Positions 48,501 through 57,784 of a stretch of DNA of 64,000 nt are shown in pieces. Source of the DNA: Bacteroidota bacterium (GTDB lineage: Bacteria > Bacteroidota > Rhodothermia > Rhodothermales > UBA10348); contig JAJCYP010000110.1 of NCBI GenBank assembly GCA_029262855.1, positions 37,273-101,272 of the forward strand. Reading direction: 5' to 3'. A model generated the notes under the pieces. The model saw nothing but the letters and a program-made list of their open reading frames with translations. It was not told the DNA's origin and did not search any database. Every line of letters starts with the position of its first letter. Position 1 is the stretch's first letter. A program made the translations under genes and the position numbers.

Positions 48501-48884
48501 CAGACCGGCGATGAGGTGACGTTTTCGCTCCAGCCGGGATCCTACTCAGCGGATAAGGCCAAGATCGATCTGGATGACATCATTGTCGTCCCGAATCCGT
48601 ACGTCGCCACCAACACCTTCGAGCCGGCCAATCCCTTTCGCGCTGGACGCGGAGAGCGCAGGATCTATTTCATGAACCTGCCCGCGCAGTGCACCATCCG
48701 GATCTATACCGTGACCGGAAGTCTCGTTCAGACCCTTGAGCACGACTCTGTCCGAGACGACGGGCAGCTCGCCTGGGATCTCGTCTCGCGGGACGGAATG
48801 AACATCGCCTTCGGCGTCTACATTTATCACGTCACGGCGCCTGGCGTCGGCGAAAAAATCGGCCGCTTCGCGGTAATCAAGTGA
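45600..48884 (+). CDS. Large secreted protein, probable T9SS-associated cargo
   Basis: Signal peptide; Fn3-like; C-terminal 'VVPNPYVATN...YFMNLPAQCTIRIYTVTGSLVQTLEHD...IAFGVYIYHVTAP'. Confidence 0.78.
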   Translation: MEIKRILGAGCMLLLAIGPVGRASAQRVPDPNQGNTRLTQWGVLDGNRVRTLFANHGEIARWPDQPSGEWPKGSGHSYVDGVALIVSARTRDGAGNIIRPQSTNYREFTDRDPQSKESWGWAPVPGYSNPKQESPARSDDPRTWPSEWPDRPVDWAGQWNGFFGKGIENADVETYFVFDDAPDREWTQEPHRFFPCPGDESRGGLGLEVSARGFQWNHPLAQDVIFWLYEITNECEVDYEDVFFSQYIDWGVGGTDDSGDDEGAYNTKLDLAFSWDFDGRGTPGMWGPVGTAGYAFLESPGNFTDGVDNDEDGITDERRDSGPGQLLIGKESIDAYVSANYDQAAFEAFYLGLASRPAYAEGRWWTGDEEMDWLGFQDLNETGQWDAGEDLRDDVGADGLGPEAVNYPGRDVGEGDGRPTAGEPNFDALDKDESDQIGLTGFAVFNVHDYELLDDDENYGIFSRALPPLDDVILEGGRNLGMFFSSGPFPLKAHQTERFSMALMFAEKDFSDPTAMDNSSLARKKETVQQIYNADYRFAKPPNKALVTVIPGDEQVTLVWDDGAEKSFDPFLREFDFEGYLVFRSTEPNFEENLQITDSFGNRIYQKPIAQFDLVNGLRGPHPVAVNGVQFNMGADTGLKHSFVDTDVQNGQTYYYAIVAYDRGLIARNADGTVQAGEDGVVRGLSPSLTTAVIKNDVAGNIATDVNTAVATPRAPAAGYVAPVLDTQVTRAIGTGSVGIEITSPAVIQQPADYELIFTNASPWQTDPDVGYLLTNRTTGSTVEAGTITNGRREIPPLEGFVIDIRNDTKVALIDSTIQWTGEGGTFTPTVRPASANPAVASRFIALPADFEMVFTEAVADTSLRLAFGMLEIPTRFYISNLTSGERQPFVILEDDPATRNGAYDHGELIAIVSGATPGTEPELAGGKWTSNWSIRLVPPDPQLEPDVPVTPPGVGARLGFRTTKPFQTGDEVTFSLQPGSYSADKAKIDLDDIIVVPNPYVATNTFEPANPFRAGRGERRIYFMNLPAQCTIRIYTVTGSLVQTLEHDSVRDDGQLAWDLVSRDGMNIAFGVYIYHVTAPGVGEKIGRFAVIK

Positions 48885-49960
48885 GGCGCGCACGCGCGGT
48901 TGACCGCGCCATGCACGGAATCCGAAGTGGCCTGAAAGCCTGCCTGGTGGTCTTGGCGGGGCTTGCGGGTCTGGCTCTGACTCCGGCCGGGGCATCCGCC
49001 CAAGGCGTGTCCAAGGTGGGCACGACCGCCGGAGAGTTCCTCCAAGTCGGCGTCGGGGCACGGGCCATGGGTCAGGGAGGGGCGTTTGTTGCGTCGGTCG
49101 ATGATGTGTCTGCGCTGTACTGGAACCCGGCAGGGCTCGCCCAACTCGAGTCCAGCGGCGTACTGGTAACGCACAGCGAGTGGCTGGCCGACATCGCATT
49201 CGATTACGTCGGCGTCGGCTTCAAGCTCGGAAGCCTGGGCACCGTGGGTGTCTCCATGACCATGCTCGGGGTCCCGGACATGGTGGTGCGCACCGTAGAT
49301 CGACAGGATGGGACGGGCGAGACGTTCGACGCCGCCGACCTGGCCATCGCGGTGGCCTTCAGCCGCGCGGTAACGGACCGGTTCTCCGTCGGAGTTACGG
49401 CCAAGTACATCAGTCAGCGCATCTGGCATTCGAGCGCCAACGGGTTCGCGGTGGACATCGGCACCCAGTTCCGGACGGACTTCTTCGGGGGTATGACGAT
49501 CGGCGCCGCGCTGTTCAATTTCGGCTCGGGTCTGCGTCTCAGTGGGCGGGATGTCCGGGCGTTTGTGGATCCCGACCCGGCTCATCTGGGTAACAACGGT
49601 CGTGTCCCCGCCAACTTTGAGCTGGACACCTTCTCCCTTCCCCTGAACTTCCAGTTTGGTGTCTCTGTCCGCCCGCTTGCCACGCGGATGCATCAGCTGA
49701 CCGTCAGCGTGGACGCCCTGCACCCGAGTTCCAACAACGAAAGCGTAAACCTCGGATTGGAATACGGATACCAGGACCGCGTCCTGTTCCGGACGGGGTA
49801 TCAGGCGCTGTTCCTGGCAGAGCGCGAGGGCGGGTTCTCGGCCGGCATCGGAATCAACCAGGCACTCTTCAATGGAAGCAAGGCCACGCTGGACTATGCG
49901 TATCGAATGGCGGGTCGCCTTGGCGGAATCCACGTGGTCGGACTAGGCTTTTCGTTTTGA
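48881..49960 (+). CDS. PorV/PorQ-family outer membrane protein
   Basis: TTAGEFLQVGVGARAMGQGGAFVASVDDVSALYWNPAGLAQLE; 4-nt overlap with upstream gene. Confidence 0.88.
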   Translation: MRRARAVDRAMHGIRSGLKACLVVLAGLAGLALTPAGASAQGVSKVGTTAGEFLQVGVGARAMGQGGAFVASVDDVSALYWNPAGLAQLESSGVLVTHSEWLADIAFDYVGVGFKLGSLGTVGVSMTMLGVPDMVVRTVDRQDGTGETFDAADLAIAVAFSRAVTDRFSVGVTAKYISQRIWHSSANGFAVDIGTQFRTDFFGGMTIGAALFNFGSGLRLSGRDVRAFVDPDPAHLGNNGRVPANFELDTFSLPLNFQFGVSVRPLATRMHQLTVSVDALHPSSNNESVNLGLEYGYQDRVLFRTGYQALFLAEREGGFSAGIGINQALFNGSKATLDYAYRMAGRLGGIHVVGLGFSF

Positions 49961-51306
49961 ACGGCGGGATCCCGGAAACCGCTGACTCCGCACGTGGAGA
50001 GGGTCCTCGGTCATTCCTGCTCGCCGTGGTGTTGATGGTTCTGCTCGCGGGTGGCTGCGGCACGGGTGGATCGCGTGACTCTGACGGCGAAGCCCGCGTC
50101 CGATTGACCTACTGGTCTTCCCAAAATCCCCAGGAGCGGGAGATCGCCCGCATTCTCGTGGACGCCTGGAACACAGATCACCCCGGCATCCAGGTCACCG
50201 TGCAGCCGTTGCCGGCTGGGCAGTCCAGCGAGGAGGTTCTTCTGGCGGCGGTTGCGGCCGGTACCACGCCGGACATCTGCTCAAATATCTGGCCCGGGAT
50301 CGTCGCCGACATCAGCCGCGCCCAGGGACTGTTGGCGCTGGACGAGTTCCCGGACTTCGATTCCCTGTATCAGAGCCGGATACCAGTGGGTCTTCAGGAT
50401 CGGTTTCGCTCGCGGGACGGGCACACCTACCAGCTCCCGTGGAAGGCGAACCCGATCATGATGCAGTACAACGTGCAGATGTTTCGGGACGCCGGGTTTG
50501 AGGTACCGCCGAGCACATACAGCGAGTTCCTGCGCGCTGCTCGCAGCATTACCGCTGATCTGGACGGAGACGGTTCCATCGACCGGTGGGTGGGCTACCG
50601 CGACATTCAGCCCATCTGGCACCAGCGCTATTTCGACTACTACGCCTTCTATGCGGGCGCCTCCGGAGGGCGTTCCCTGTTCGTCGCCGATACGCTGGCC
50701 ATCGACCCCACGGTGTCGACCCAGGTGTTTTCGTTCTTCCGGGATCTGTACGAAGGCGGGCATTTCCCGCGAACCAAATTCCAGGGCAGTCCCTTCATTT
50801 CGGCAGCCATTGCGACCGAGTTCGTCGGGCCCTGGAATATTGCCTGGCTGGAGAAGAATGCACCGGCGGGCCTTGAGTATGCGTTTGCGCCGCTCCCCGT
50901 GCCCGACGGGTACGAGGGCCCCGTCTACACTTACGGCGACTACAAGAACATCGCGGTCTTCTCCAGCACTGAGCACCCCGCGGAGGCGTGGCGCTTTGCC
51001 TCCTATCTGGTATCCAAAGAGGCCGACCTCCTCCTCATGGAGAAGGCCACACAGATGCCGATTCGGCGCGACCTCCTGGTCGATTCCACGTTTGCGGGGT
51101 TCTTTGCCGGCCGACCTGAGATGCGGGCCTTTGCCGGGCAGGTGGAGGCCACCGTCGGCATCGAGGAGGTTGGATCCTTCGCCGAGATGCTGGACGCCAT
51201 CGCCCAGCAATTCGAAGCCTCGGCCGTCTACGGAGTCCGCAGCCCAGCAGACGCCACGCGGCGGGCCATTGATCGAATGCGTGTCATCCAGGAGTGGAAC
51301 CGCTAG
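49957..51306 (+). CDS. Sugar ABC transporter extracellular solute-binding protein (family 1, lipoprotein)
   Basis: LLAGGCGTGG lipobox; RLTYWSSQNPQEREIARILVDAWNTDHPGIQVTVQP; TTG start. Confidence 0.9.
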   Translation: MNGGIPETADSARGEGPRSFLLAVVLMVLLAGGCGTGGSRDSDGEARVRLTYWSSQNPQEREIARILVDAWNTDHPGIQVTVQPLPAGQSSEEVLLAAVAAGTTPDICSNIWPGIVADISRAQGLLALDEFPDFDSLYQSRIPVGLQDRFRSRDGHTYQLPWKANPIMMQYNVQMFRDAGFEVPPSTYSEFLRAARSITADLDGDGSIDRWVGYRDIQPIWHQRYFDYYAFYAGASGGRSLFVADTLAIDPTVSTQVFSFFRDLYEGGHFPRTKFQGSPFISAAIATEFVGPWNIAWLEKNAPAGLEYAFAPLPVPDGYEGPVYTYGDYKNIAVFSSTEHPAEAWRFASYLVSKEADLLLMEKATQMPIRRDLLVDSTFAGFFAGRPEMRAFAGQVEATVGIEEVGSFAEMLDAIAQQFEASAVYGVRSPADATRRAIDRMRVIQEWNR

Positions 51307-51308
51307 GC

Positions 51309-52193
51309 ATGCACAAGACGAAGCACAGCACGCGTCTGCCCGGAGAACGATCGGGTCTGCTCATGGCCGCGCCCTATCTGATCCACCTGTCGATCTTCTT
51401 CGGCTACCCCCTGCTGTTTGCCTTCGTCCTGGTCTTCCACCGCTGGGACATCGTGACCCCGATGGAATTCATTGGACTCAGGAACTTCGCCCGCCTTTTC
51501 CAGGACGATCTCTTCTTCCGCGCGCTCGCCAACACGGGTGTGTTCCTGGTAATCCACATCCCCCTCCAGATCATCGTTGCCCTGTTCTTTGCCGAGTTGC
51601 TTAACCGCAAACTGCGGGGCCGCAGTTTCTTTCGGACCGTCTATTTCCTCCCTGTCGTGGTGTCCGGCGTGGTGGTCGCGATCCTGTTCCAGCGGCTGTT
51701 TGCTTTCGATACCGGCTACTTCAATGGTCTGATCACATCGATGGGAGGGACCCGCGTGCCGTGGCTCGTTTCTCCCAAGTGGGCGATGCCCTCCATCGCC
51801 CTCATGGCCACCTGGAAGAACGTGGGATTCTATGTCATCCTGTTTTTGGTCGGGCTGCAGAACATCCCCGCCTCCATGTACGAGGTCGCGACCATCGAGG
51901 GGGCATCCACCTGGCAGCGCTGGTGGCGGGTGACGCTCCCGCTCCTGAATCCGATGCTGGTAACGGTCGTGGTGCTCTCTACCATAGGCGGGTTCTCCCT
52001 GTTCGTCGAGCCCTATCTGATCACCGGGGGAGGGCCGATGAACAGCACGCTTTCGTCCGTTCTCTACATCTACAACCAGGCGTTTTCGTTCAATCACATG
52101 GGGTATGCCGCGGCGCTTGGGCTGTTCTTTGCCCTGGTAATACTCATGGTGGTGCTTCTGCAGCGCCGGCTGGTTGAGGAGGACATCTATTGA
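51309..52193 (+). CDS. Carbohydrate ABC transporter permease (UgpA/MalF-like)
   Basis: EVATIEGASTWQRWWRVTLPLLNPM EAA loop; multi-TM. Confidence 0.92.
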   Translation: MHKTKHSTRLPGERSGLLMAAPYLIHLSIFFGYPLLFAFVLVFHRWDIVTPMEFIGLRNFARLFQDDLFFRALANTGVFLVIHIPLQIIVALFFAELLNRKLRGRSFFRTVYFLPVVVSGVVVAILFQRLFAFDTGYFNGLITSMGGTRVPWLVSPKWAMPSIALMATWKNVGFYVILFLVGLQNIPASMYEVATIEGASTWQRWWRVTLPLLNPMLVTVVVLSTIGGFSLFVEPYLITGGGPMNSTLSSVLYIYNQAFSFNHMGYAAALGLFFALVILMVVLLQRRLVEEDIY

Positions 52194-53002
52194 TGCGGAA
52201 AGCCCTCATCTATCTGGCGCTTTCGGCCGGCGCGGTCGTATTCGCCTATCCATTCGTCTGGATGGTCCTGGCGACGTTCAAGCCGGAGGCCGAGATCGGC
52301 AACCTGTCGCTGTTGCCCTCCGTCTGGACGCTCGAGAGCTACCGGCTGGTCTTCGAGACCATCCCCATTGTGCGCGCCTTCTTGAACAGCCTTGTTGTGG
52401 CGGCCGTGGTCATTGCCTCCGTCCTGGTGTTCGGATCGGCCACCGCCTATTCGTTGGCCAAACTCAGATGGAAGGGGCGCGACACGGTATTCAACCTCAT
52501 GCTGTTCACCATGATGGTGCCGTTCATGGTCATGCTGATTCCGCTCTACACGATGATTGTGGAGTTCGGCTGGACCGATTCGCTGATAGGCCTGATTGTC
52601 CCGTTCATGATGAATGCGACCGCGGTACTCATCCTCCGCCAGAGCTTCGTCACGCTGCCGACGGACATCCTGGACGCGGCCCGAATCGACGGCTGCGGGG
52701 AATGGAGGATCCTGTTCACGATCGTCTGGCCCCTGTCTATTCCCGCGCTGGTGACGGCGGGGATCATCGTCTTCATCGGCAACTGGAACGAAGTCCTCTG
52801 GCCGCTCATGGTCATTCGAAATGAGGACTGGATGACCATGCCGCAGATGGTGGCCCTCTTTACGGTCGGTGGAGGGGCGCAGGCAAGGCTCGGCCCGCAG
52901 CTGGCCGCTGCCGTGCTGCTGGCGTTGCCCATCGCTGCCGTCTATCTCGTGTTCCAGCGCCACTTCATCGCAAGCCTCGCCTCGACCGGCGTCAAAGGGT
53001 AA
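52190..53002 (+). CDS. Carbohydrate ABC transporter permease (UgpE/MalG-like)
   Basis: DAARIDGCGEWRILFTIVWPLSIPALVT EAA loop; multi-TM. Confidence 0.92.
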   Translation: MMRKALIYLALSAGAVVFAYPFVWMVLATFKPEAEIGNLSLLPSVWTLESYRLVFETIPIVRAFLNSLVVAAVVIASVLVFGSATAYSLAKLRWKGRDTVFNLMLFTMMVPFMVMLIPLYTMIVEFGWTDSLIGLIVPFMMNATAVLILRQSFVTLPTDILDAARIDGCGEWRILFTIVWPLSIPALVTAGIIVFIGNWNEVLWPLMVIRNEDWMTMPQMVALFTVGGGAQARLGPQLAAAVLLALPIAAVYLVFQRHFIASLASTGVKG

Positions 53003-54439
53003 ATGCTTATGACACTGACAAAAATATGGATAGGCTTGGTAGGGACGTTGGTCCTGAGCATGTTTCCTCCAGGATGCGATTCGGCACCGGGCGAGGAGCC
53101 GCAGGAGGAAGTGACTCCGCGTTTCAATCTGGCTCACCTCGATTACCTGGGAGAAGACGGGACGCAAGGCGGCGAGACCTACCGGATCGTCCACATCTAC
53201 GCGGATGCGCCATCCTACGATTGGGTATCGGATTCGGACGAGGGCGCAGCGTGCGTGGATGATGCGACCAGAGCGGCCGTCGTGTATCTCCGCCACTATG
53301 AGCTGACGGGCGATGCGGCGTCTGCCGACAAGGCCGAGCGCCTGCTCCGCTTCATTATGGCGATGCAGACCCCGTCCGGCCTCTTCTACAATTTTGTCTG
53401 GAACCTCGAACTCGACATCAACACGACACACCAGAACAGCCGTGCGGACGCGTTCGAGTGGTGGTCTGCTCGGGCGGTCTGGGCACTCGGAACCGGCATT
53501 CGTGTCTTGGCGGATCGGGACCCTGAACTGGCCAACGTCATGGCGGAGAGAGTCGCGCTGACCTATCCCCATCTCAACCAGTTGCTGAGCCGATACGGTC
53601 AGTACACCAGCCGGGGAGGGCGCCAGGTGCCGCAGTGGCTGGTGGGTGAGAGCGGAGCCGATGCCACGAGTGAACTGCTCATGGGCCTCGTGGCGCTGAA
53701 TCGCGCACGGCCCACACCCGCGCTGTCCAGAATGATTGCGGAGTTCGGCGAAGGGATCGCCTCCATGCAATACGGCTCGATGAATACCTTCCCGTACGGG
53801 GCTCATGCCTCATGGATAGACACCTGGCATGGCTGGGGCAACTCCCAGACGCAGGCACTGTCCGAGGCCGGGCTGACGGCGTCCGCCGAATTTGAGGCGC
53901 AGCAGTTCTACCCGCGCCTGCTGGTGGACGGCTGGCTCCACTCCTTTTCCCTCGACGATCCCGGAAGCGTCCGCGAGTTCGAGCAGATTGCGTATGCCGT
54001 GCGGGGGGTGAGCGTGGGTCTGATCCGTCTGTTCGAGGCCACGGGTGACGTCCGGTACGCCAAGATGGCCGGGCTTGCCGCCAGTTGGTTTACAGGCAAC
54101 AACGTGGCCAGCACGGTCATGTACGAGCCCGCCACCGGTCGCGGATTTGACGGGATCAACCGAAGCGATGCGGTCAACCGAAATTCGGGGGCCGAGTCTA
54201 CGATCGAGGCGCTCTCCACCATCCTCGAGGTCGAGCACCACTCCGAGGCACTCTTCTGGCTCGATGCCAAGGGAGGCGATGCCGTGCACGTCACCCGGGC
54301 TGGCGCGGACTACGCTTACAGGGTCTTCACCAGTGCCGCAGGTTCTTCTACCCGTCGGATCGGGGTCATCATGAACCTGACAGATCAGCTTCTATCCCTT
54401 CTCGAAGGCGACGAGCTCGACCAGTTTTTGGCGGGCTAA
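53003..54439 (+). CDS. Uncharacterised lipoprotein with predicted alpha/alpha-toroid, possible glycosidase/lyase
   Basis: LSMFPPGCDSAPG lipobox; repeated paired helices (TRAAVVYLRHYELTGDAASADKAERLLRFIMAMQTPSGLFYNF...). Confidence 0.65.
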   Translation: MLMTLTKIWIGLVGTLVLSMFPPGCDSAPGEEPQEEVTPRFNLAHLDYLGEDGTQGGETYRIVHIYADAPSYDWVSDSDEGAACVDDATRAAVVYLRHYELTGDAASADKAERLLRFIMAMQTPSGLFYNFVWNLELDINTTHQNSRADAFEWWSARAVWALGTGIRVLADRDPELANVMAERVALTYPHLNQLLSRYGQYTSRGGRQVPQWLVGESGADATSELLMGLVALNRARPTPALSRMIAEFGEGIASMQYGSMNTFPYGAHASWIDTWHGWGNSQTQALSEAGLTASAEFEAQQFYPRLLVDGWLHSFSLDDPGSVREFEQIAYAVRGVSVGLIRLFEATGDVRYAKMAGLAASWFTGNNVASTVMYEPATGRGFDGINRSDAVNRNSGAESTIEALSTILEVEHHSEALFWLDAKGGDAVHVTRAGADYAYRVFTSAAGSSTRRIGVIMNLTDQLLSLLEGDELDQFLAG

Positions 54440-54460
54440 CAATCAATATTTGGACTTTAC

Positions 54461-55471
54461 ATGACTACATCCCTCTTCACGCGAACCCAGGGCCCCATAA
54501 TGGAGCCGGATGTGGACCTGCCCTGGACGGCAGGCGCCATATTCAATCCCGGGGCCTGGCAAGAGGGCGGGGTGGTGCATCTTCTTTTCCGGGCGATCCC
54601 TGGCGGCCACAAGCGCTATCGGCTGGCAACTCTCGACTCCGAGCCGGAGAGGTACGGATTTGAGCCGTACGTCTCCAGTGTTGGATACGCAACCAGCACA
54701 GACGGTGTGCACTTTGACCGGCGCCCCACGCCCCTCATTTCGCCCGACACCGCAATCGACGCATTCGGGGCGGAAGACGCGCGGGTCACTCGCATAGACG
54801 ACACTTACCTGATCACTTACACTGCGCTCTCGCGGGCGGCCTTCGATCCGGAATGCATCTGGCACATTGGTCTCGCCACGACCGATGACTTTCTGACGGT
54901 GACAAAGCACGGTGCGATAGGACCTCCCGTCCCGTCCAAGGACACGGCCATATTTCCCCGCCGCATCGGTGGCCGTATCTGCATGCTGCACCGGATCGTG
55001 CCGGACATCCAGTTGATCACCTTTGATGATATGGAGCAACTCAAGGCTCCTCCCGAATCACTATGGCGCGCCCATTTGGACACCCTGTCGCAGCACGTGG
55101 TGATGGGGCCGAAGGCCGACTGGGAGTCGCAGAAGATCGGAGCGGGTCCGACCCCGATTGAAACCGAGGAGGGGTGGCTGCTCATCTACCACGGCGTGGA
55201 CGATAACCAGGTGTACCGCGTGGGCCTAGCGCTCCTCGACCTTGACGACCCGCGGCGAGTGATCGCTCGAACCACCAAGCCAGTCATGGAGCCCGAAGAG
55301 GACTACGAGCTCATCGGGGACGTGAACAACGTGGTATTTCCTCAGGGGGCAGTCGTTCTCGACGGAACGCTCCATATGTACTATGGCGCCGCCGACCGGG
55401 TAATCGGTCATGCCACAGCCAGCGTCTCAGACCTGGTTCATCATCTTCTAAACGGAGCCGACCATCGCTGA
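54461..55471 (+). CDS. Glycoside hydrolase family 130 protein (beta-mannosyl phosphorylase-like)
   Basis: AFGAEDARVTRIDDTYLITYTAL; KIGAGPTPIETEEGWLLIYHGVDD; VVFPQGAVVLDGTLHMYYGAADRVIG. Confidence 0.9.
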   Translation: MTTSLFTRTQGPIMEPDVDLPWTAGAIFNPGAWQEGGVVHLLFRAIPGGHKRYRLATLDSEPERYGFEPYVSSVGYATSTDGVHFDRRPTPLISPDTAIDAFGAEDARVTRIDDTYLITYTALSRAAFDPECIWHIGLATTDDFLTVTKHGAIGPPVPSKDTAIFPRRIGGRICMLHRIVPDIQLITFDDMEQLKAPPESLWRAHLDTLSQHVVMGPKADWESQKIGAGPTPIETEEGWLLIYHGVDDNQVYRVGLALLDLDDPRRVIARTTKPVMEPEEDYELIGDVNNVVFPQGAVVLDGTLHMYYGAADRVIGHATASVSDLVHHLLNGADHR

Positions 55472-55487
55472 GAACCAAGGCACCGCG

Positions 55488-56588
55488 ATGCGTAGCATAG
55501 GGACTCCTTCCCCGGTAACGCCCGTGCGGATTCGAGGAGGACGCCCCGTGCTCTCGGGCCTGCCGGCGCACTCCTGGGAGAGCCGCGTGGTGCTCAACCC
55601 CGCGGCAATCCGGGTTGAAAGCGGACCGGCCCTGGACGCGCTTTTCGACATCTGGGAACTGACCGAGTCGCGCCGGGACCGACTCCGTGACGCAGGCGGT
55701 GCCTGCGTCATGCTCTACAGGGCCCAGGGCGATGTGGAGCCGGCCAAGGGAATCGCGCCGTCCTACTTGGGTTTGGCCATTCTGACCCCAAAGCTCGACC
55801 TGGTCCAGCGGTGGCCCCATCCGGTCATCGAGCCGAGCGCATCGTTCCACAATCTGGGTGTCGAGGACTCCCGCTGCACGAAGATTGGCGATAGGTACTA
55901 TCTCTACTACACCGGATACGCCTCCGCCGAGGGTAAGGAGTCAGGGCATGAGGGGGGCGTGACGCGGATCTGTCTGGCAACGACAACGGACTTCCTGAAC
56001 TGGGATCTTCGCGGGCCCGTCGATGGGGACCTGAACCAGTTCCCAAACAAGAATGCGGCTCTTTTTCCCGAGCGGGTGCACGGCAAGTGGCTTCTACTTC
56101 ATCGCCCGATGGAGGGCCCCCACGCCATGACCATCCATCTGGCCGAGGCCGATCAGCCCGGCGGTCCGTGGCGCTCGCGCGGCCGGTTCATGGAGAGCTT
56201 CCCGTATCGCGAATTTGCCCGGTCCTGGATCGGCGCCGGAGGCCCCCCGATTGCACTGGGCGATGATCGGTTTCTGATGATCTACCATCAGGGCCATTTC
56301 ACGGCTGAGGGTGCCAAGGAGTATGATCTCGCCGCCGCGATGATCGATTTCAACGCGCCAGAGCCCGTGGTAGGCCGGATCGAGCCACTCATGAGACCGA
56401 CCGGCAAGATCGAGCAGGTAGGTGATCGCGCGCTGGGGGTGGACAACGTCCTCTTTACCTGTGCGAATTATCGGGATGGTCCCAATCTGATGGTCCCGTA
56501 CGCGGGTGCCGATAGCCGAATCTTCGGCGCAACGGTCCCTCTGGACTCGCTGGTGACCGCGCTCAGCCCCGAAGCAACAACGGAGTAG
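55488..56588 (+). CDS. GH130-like five-bladed beta-propeller glycosidase (second, divergent copy)
   Basis: NLGVEDSRCTKIGDRYYLYYTGYASAEGKE; WIGAGGPPIALGDDRFLMIYHQGHF; VPYAGADSRIFGA. Confidence 0.82.
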   Translation: MRSIGTPSPVTPVRIRGGRPVLSGLPAHSWESRVVLNPAAIRVESGPALDALFDIWELTESRRDRLRDAGGACVMLYRAQGDVEPAKGIAPSYLGLAILTPKLDLVQRWPHPVIEPSASFHNLGVEDSRCTKIGDRYYLYYTGYASAEGKESGHEGGVTRICLATTTDFLNWDLRGPVDGDLNQFPNKNAALFPERVHGKWLLLHRPMEGPHAMTIHLAEADQPGGPWRSRGRFMESFPYREFARSWIGAGGPPIALGDDRFLMIYHQGHFTAEGAKEYDLAAAMIDFNAPEPVVGRIEPLMRPTGKIEQVGDRALGVDNVLFTCANYRDGPNLMVPYAGADSRIFGATVPLDSLVTALSPEATTE

Positions 56589-56590
56589 CC

Positions 56591-57700
56591 ATGGAATGCG
56601 TTCGTTTGGACGGGGTCGGAAAAACCTACGACAACGGCTTCGTCGCCGTCCGCGACGCAGATCTTAGCGTTGAGGAAGGCGAGTTTCTGGTACTCGTCGG
56701 TCCCTCAGGGTGTGGCAAGAGCACGCTGCTTCGTATGGTTGCCGGCCTTGAGTCGATTACGGAGGGGACGCTTCACATCGGCGGTCGGCTGGTGAACACG
56801 GTGGCACCCAAGGATCGGGACATCGCGATGGTCTTTCAGAACTACGCGCTGTATCCGCATCTGACGGTCTTCGATAACATGGCCTTCGGCCTGAAGCTCC
56901 GCAAACACGCCAAGGAGGACATCCGCGAGCGGGTGACTGAGGCCGCCCAGATTCTGGGCCTCGAGGATATCCTGGCTTCTCGACCCAAGGAACTCTCCGG
57001 CGGGCAGCGCCAGCGGGTTGCTGTGGGACGAGCCATCGTGCGTCAGCCGAAAGTCTTCCTGTTCGATGAACCGCTCTCAAACCTCGACGCGAAGCTTCGG
57101 GTGCAGATGCGGGCAGAGATTCGCGCCCTGCATCAGCGACTCGATGCCACCATGCTCTACGTCACCCACGATCAGGTGGAGGCGATGACCATGGGTGACC
57201 GCATAGCCGTCATGCGCGCGGGAGTGATCGAGCAACTCGACACACCGCTCAATCTGTATGACTTCCCCGTCAATCGATTTGTGGCGGGGTTCATTGGCAG
57301 TCCGGCGATGAACTTCTTCGAGGGAAGCCTGGTGGGATCTTCATTCCGCGAGGGTGAGGGAGGAGCGGTGGTGTCTCTGACGGAGGCGCAGGTGTCGAAC
57401 CTTGCGGCTGGGTCAGGCTCCGTGGTCCTTGGGGTGCGCCCCGAGGACGTGTACGAAGTCGGAGCCGGAGCGGCAGCGCCAGCGGGCGCCGTCCGGTCCG
57501 TCACCGTAGCGCCAACATTGATCGAGCAAATGGGGAGCGAGGTCATGCTGCATGCCTCCACTCCGACGGGCCCCATGGTGGCCCGCGTGGCCCGCCGGCC
57601 TGTTCTCGAGCCGGGCGAGTCGGTAGACCTGGCCTTCGACCGGGCCAAGCTTCATTTCTTCGATGGGGTGACTGGGGTCCGCATCCCGACGGGTGGATAG
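56591..57700 (+). CDS. Sugar ABC transporter ATP-binding protein (MsmK/UgpC-like)
   Basis: GPSGCGKSTLLRMVAGLE, LSGGQRQRVAVGRAIVRQPKVFLFDEPLSNLDAKLR, C-terminal TOBE-like. Confidence 0.94.
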   Translation: MECVRLDGVGKTYDNGFVAVRDADLSVEEGEFLVLVGPSGCGKSTLLRMVAGLESITEGTLHIGGRLVNTVAPKDRDIAMVFQNYALYPHLTVFDNMAFGLKLRKHAKEDIRERVTEAAQILGLEDILASRPKELSGGQRQRVAVGRAIVRQPKVFLFDEPLSNLDAKLRVQMRAEIRALHQRLDATMLYVTHDQVEAMTMGDRIAVMRAGVIEQLDTPLNLYDFPVNRFVAGFIGSPAMNFFEGSLVGSSFREGEGGAVVSLTEAQVSNLAAGSGSVVLGVRPEDVYEVGAGAAAPAGAVRSVTVAPTLIEQMGSEVMLHASTPTGPMVARVARRPVLEPGESVDLAFDRAKLHFFDGVTGVRIPTGG

Positions 57701-57784
57701 TCGAGGTGAGTGGGTTTCCGGGGTATCTTCGTTAACGATGAGCCTTCCGCCATCAACCTTCCACAACATCAGCCCCCACCTGCA

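Noticed and set aside
48827-49933. 368-aa minus-strand ORF opposite the PorV-like gene
   Set aside because: Shadow ORF without domain features.
52187-53806. 539-aa minus-strand ORF spanning permease and toroid genes
   Set aside because: H/R/D-rich antisense translation; sense strand encodes well-supported ABC permease.
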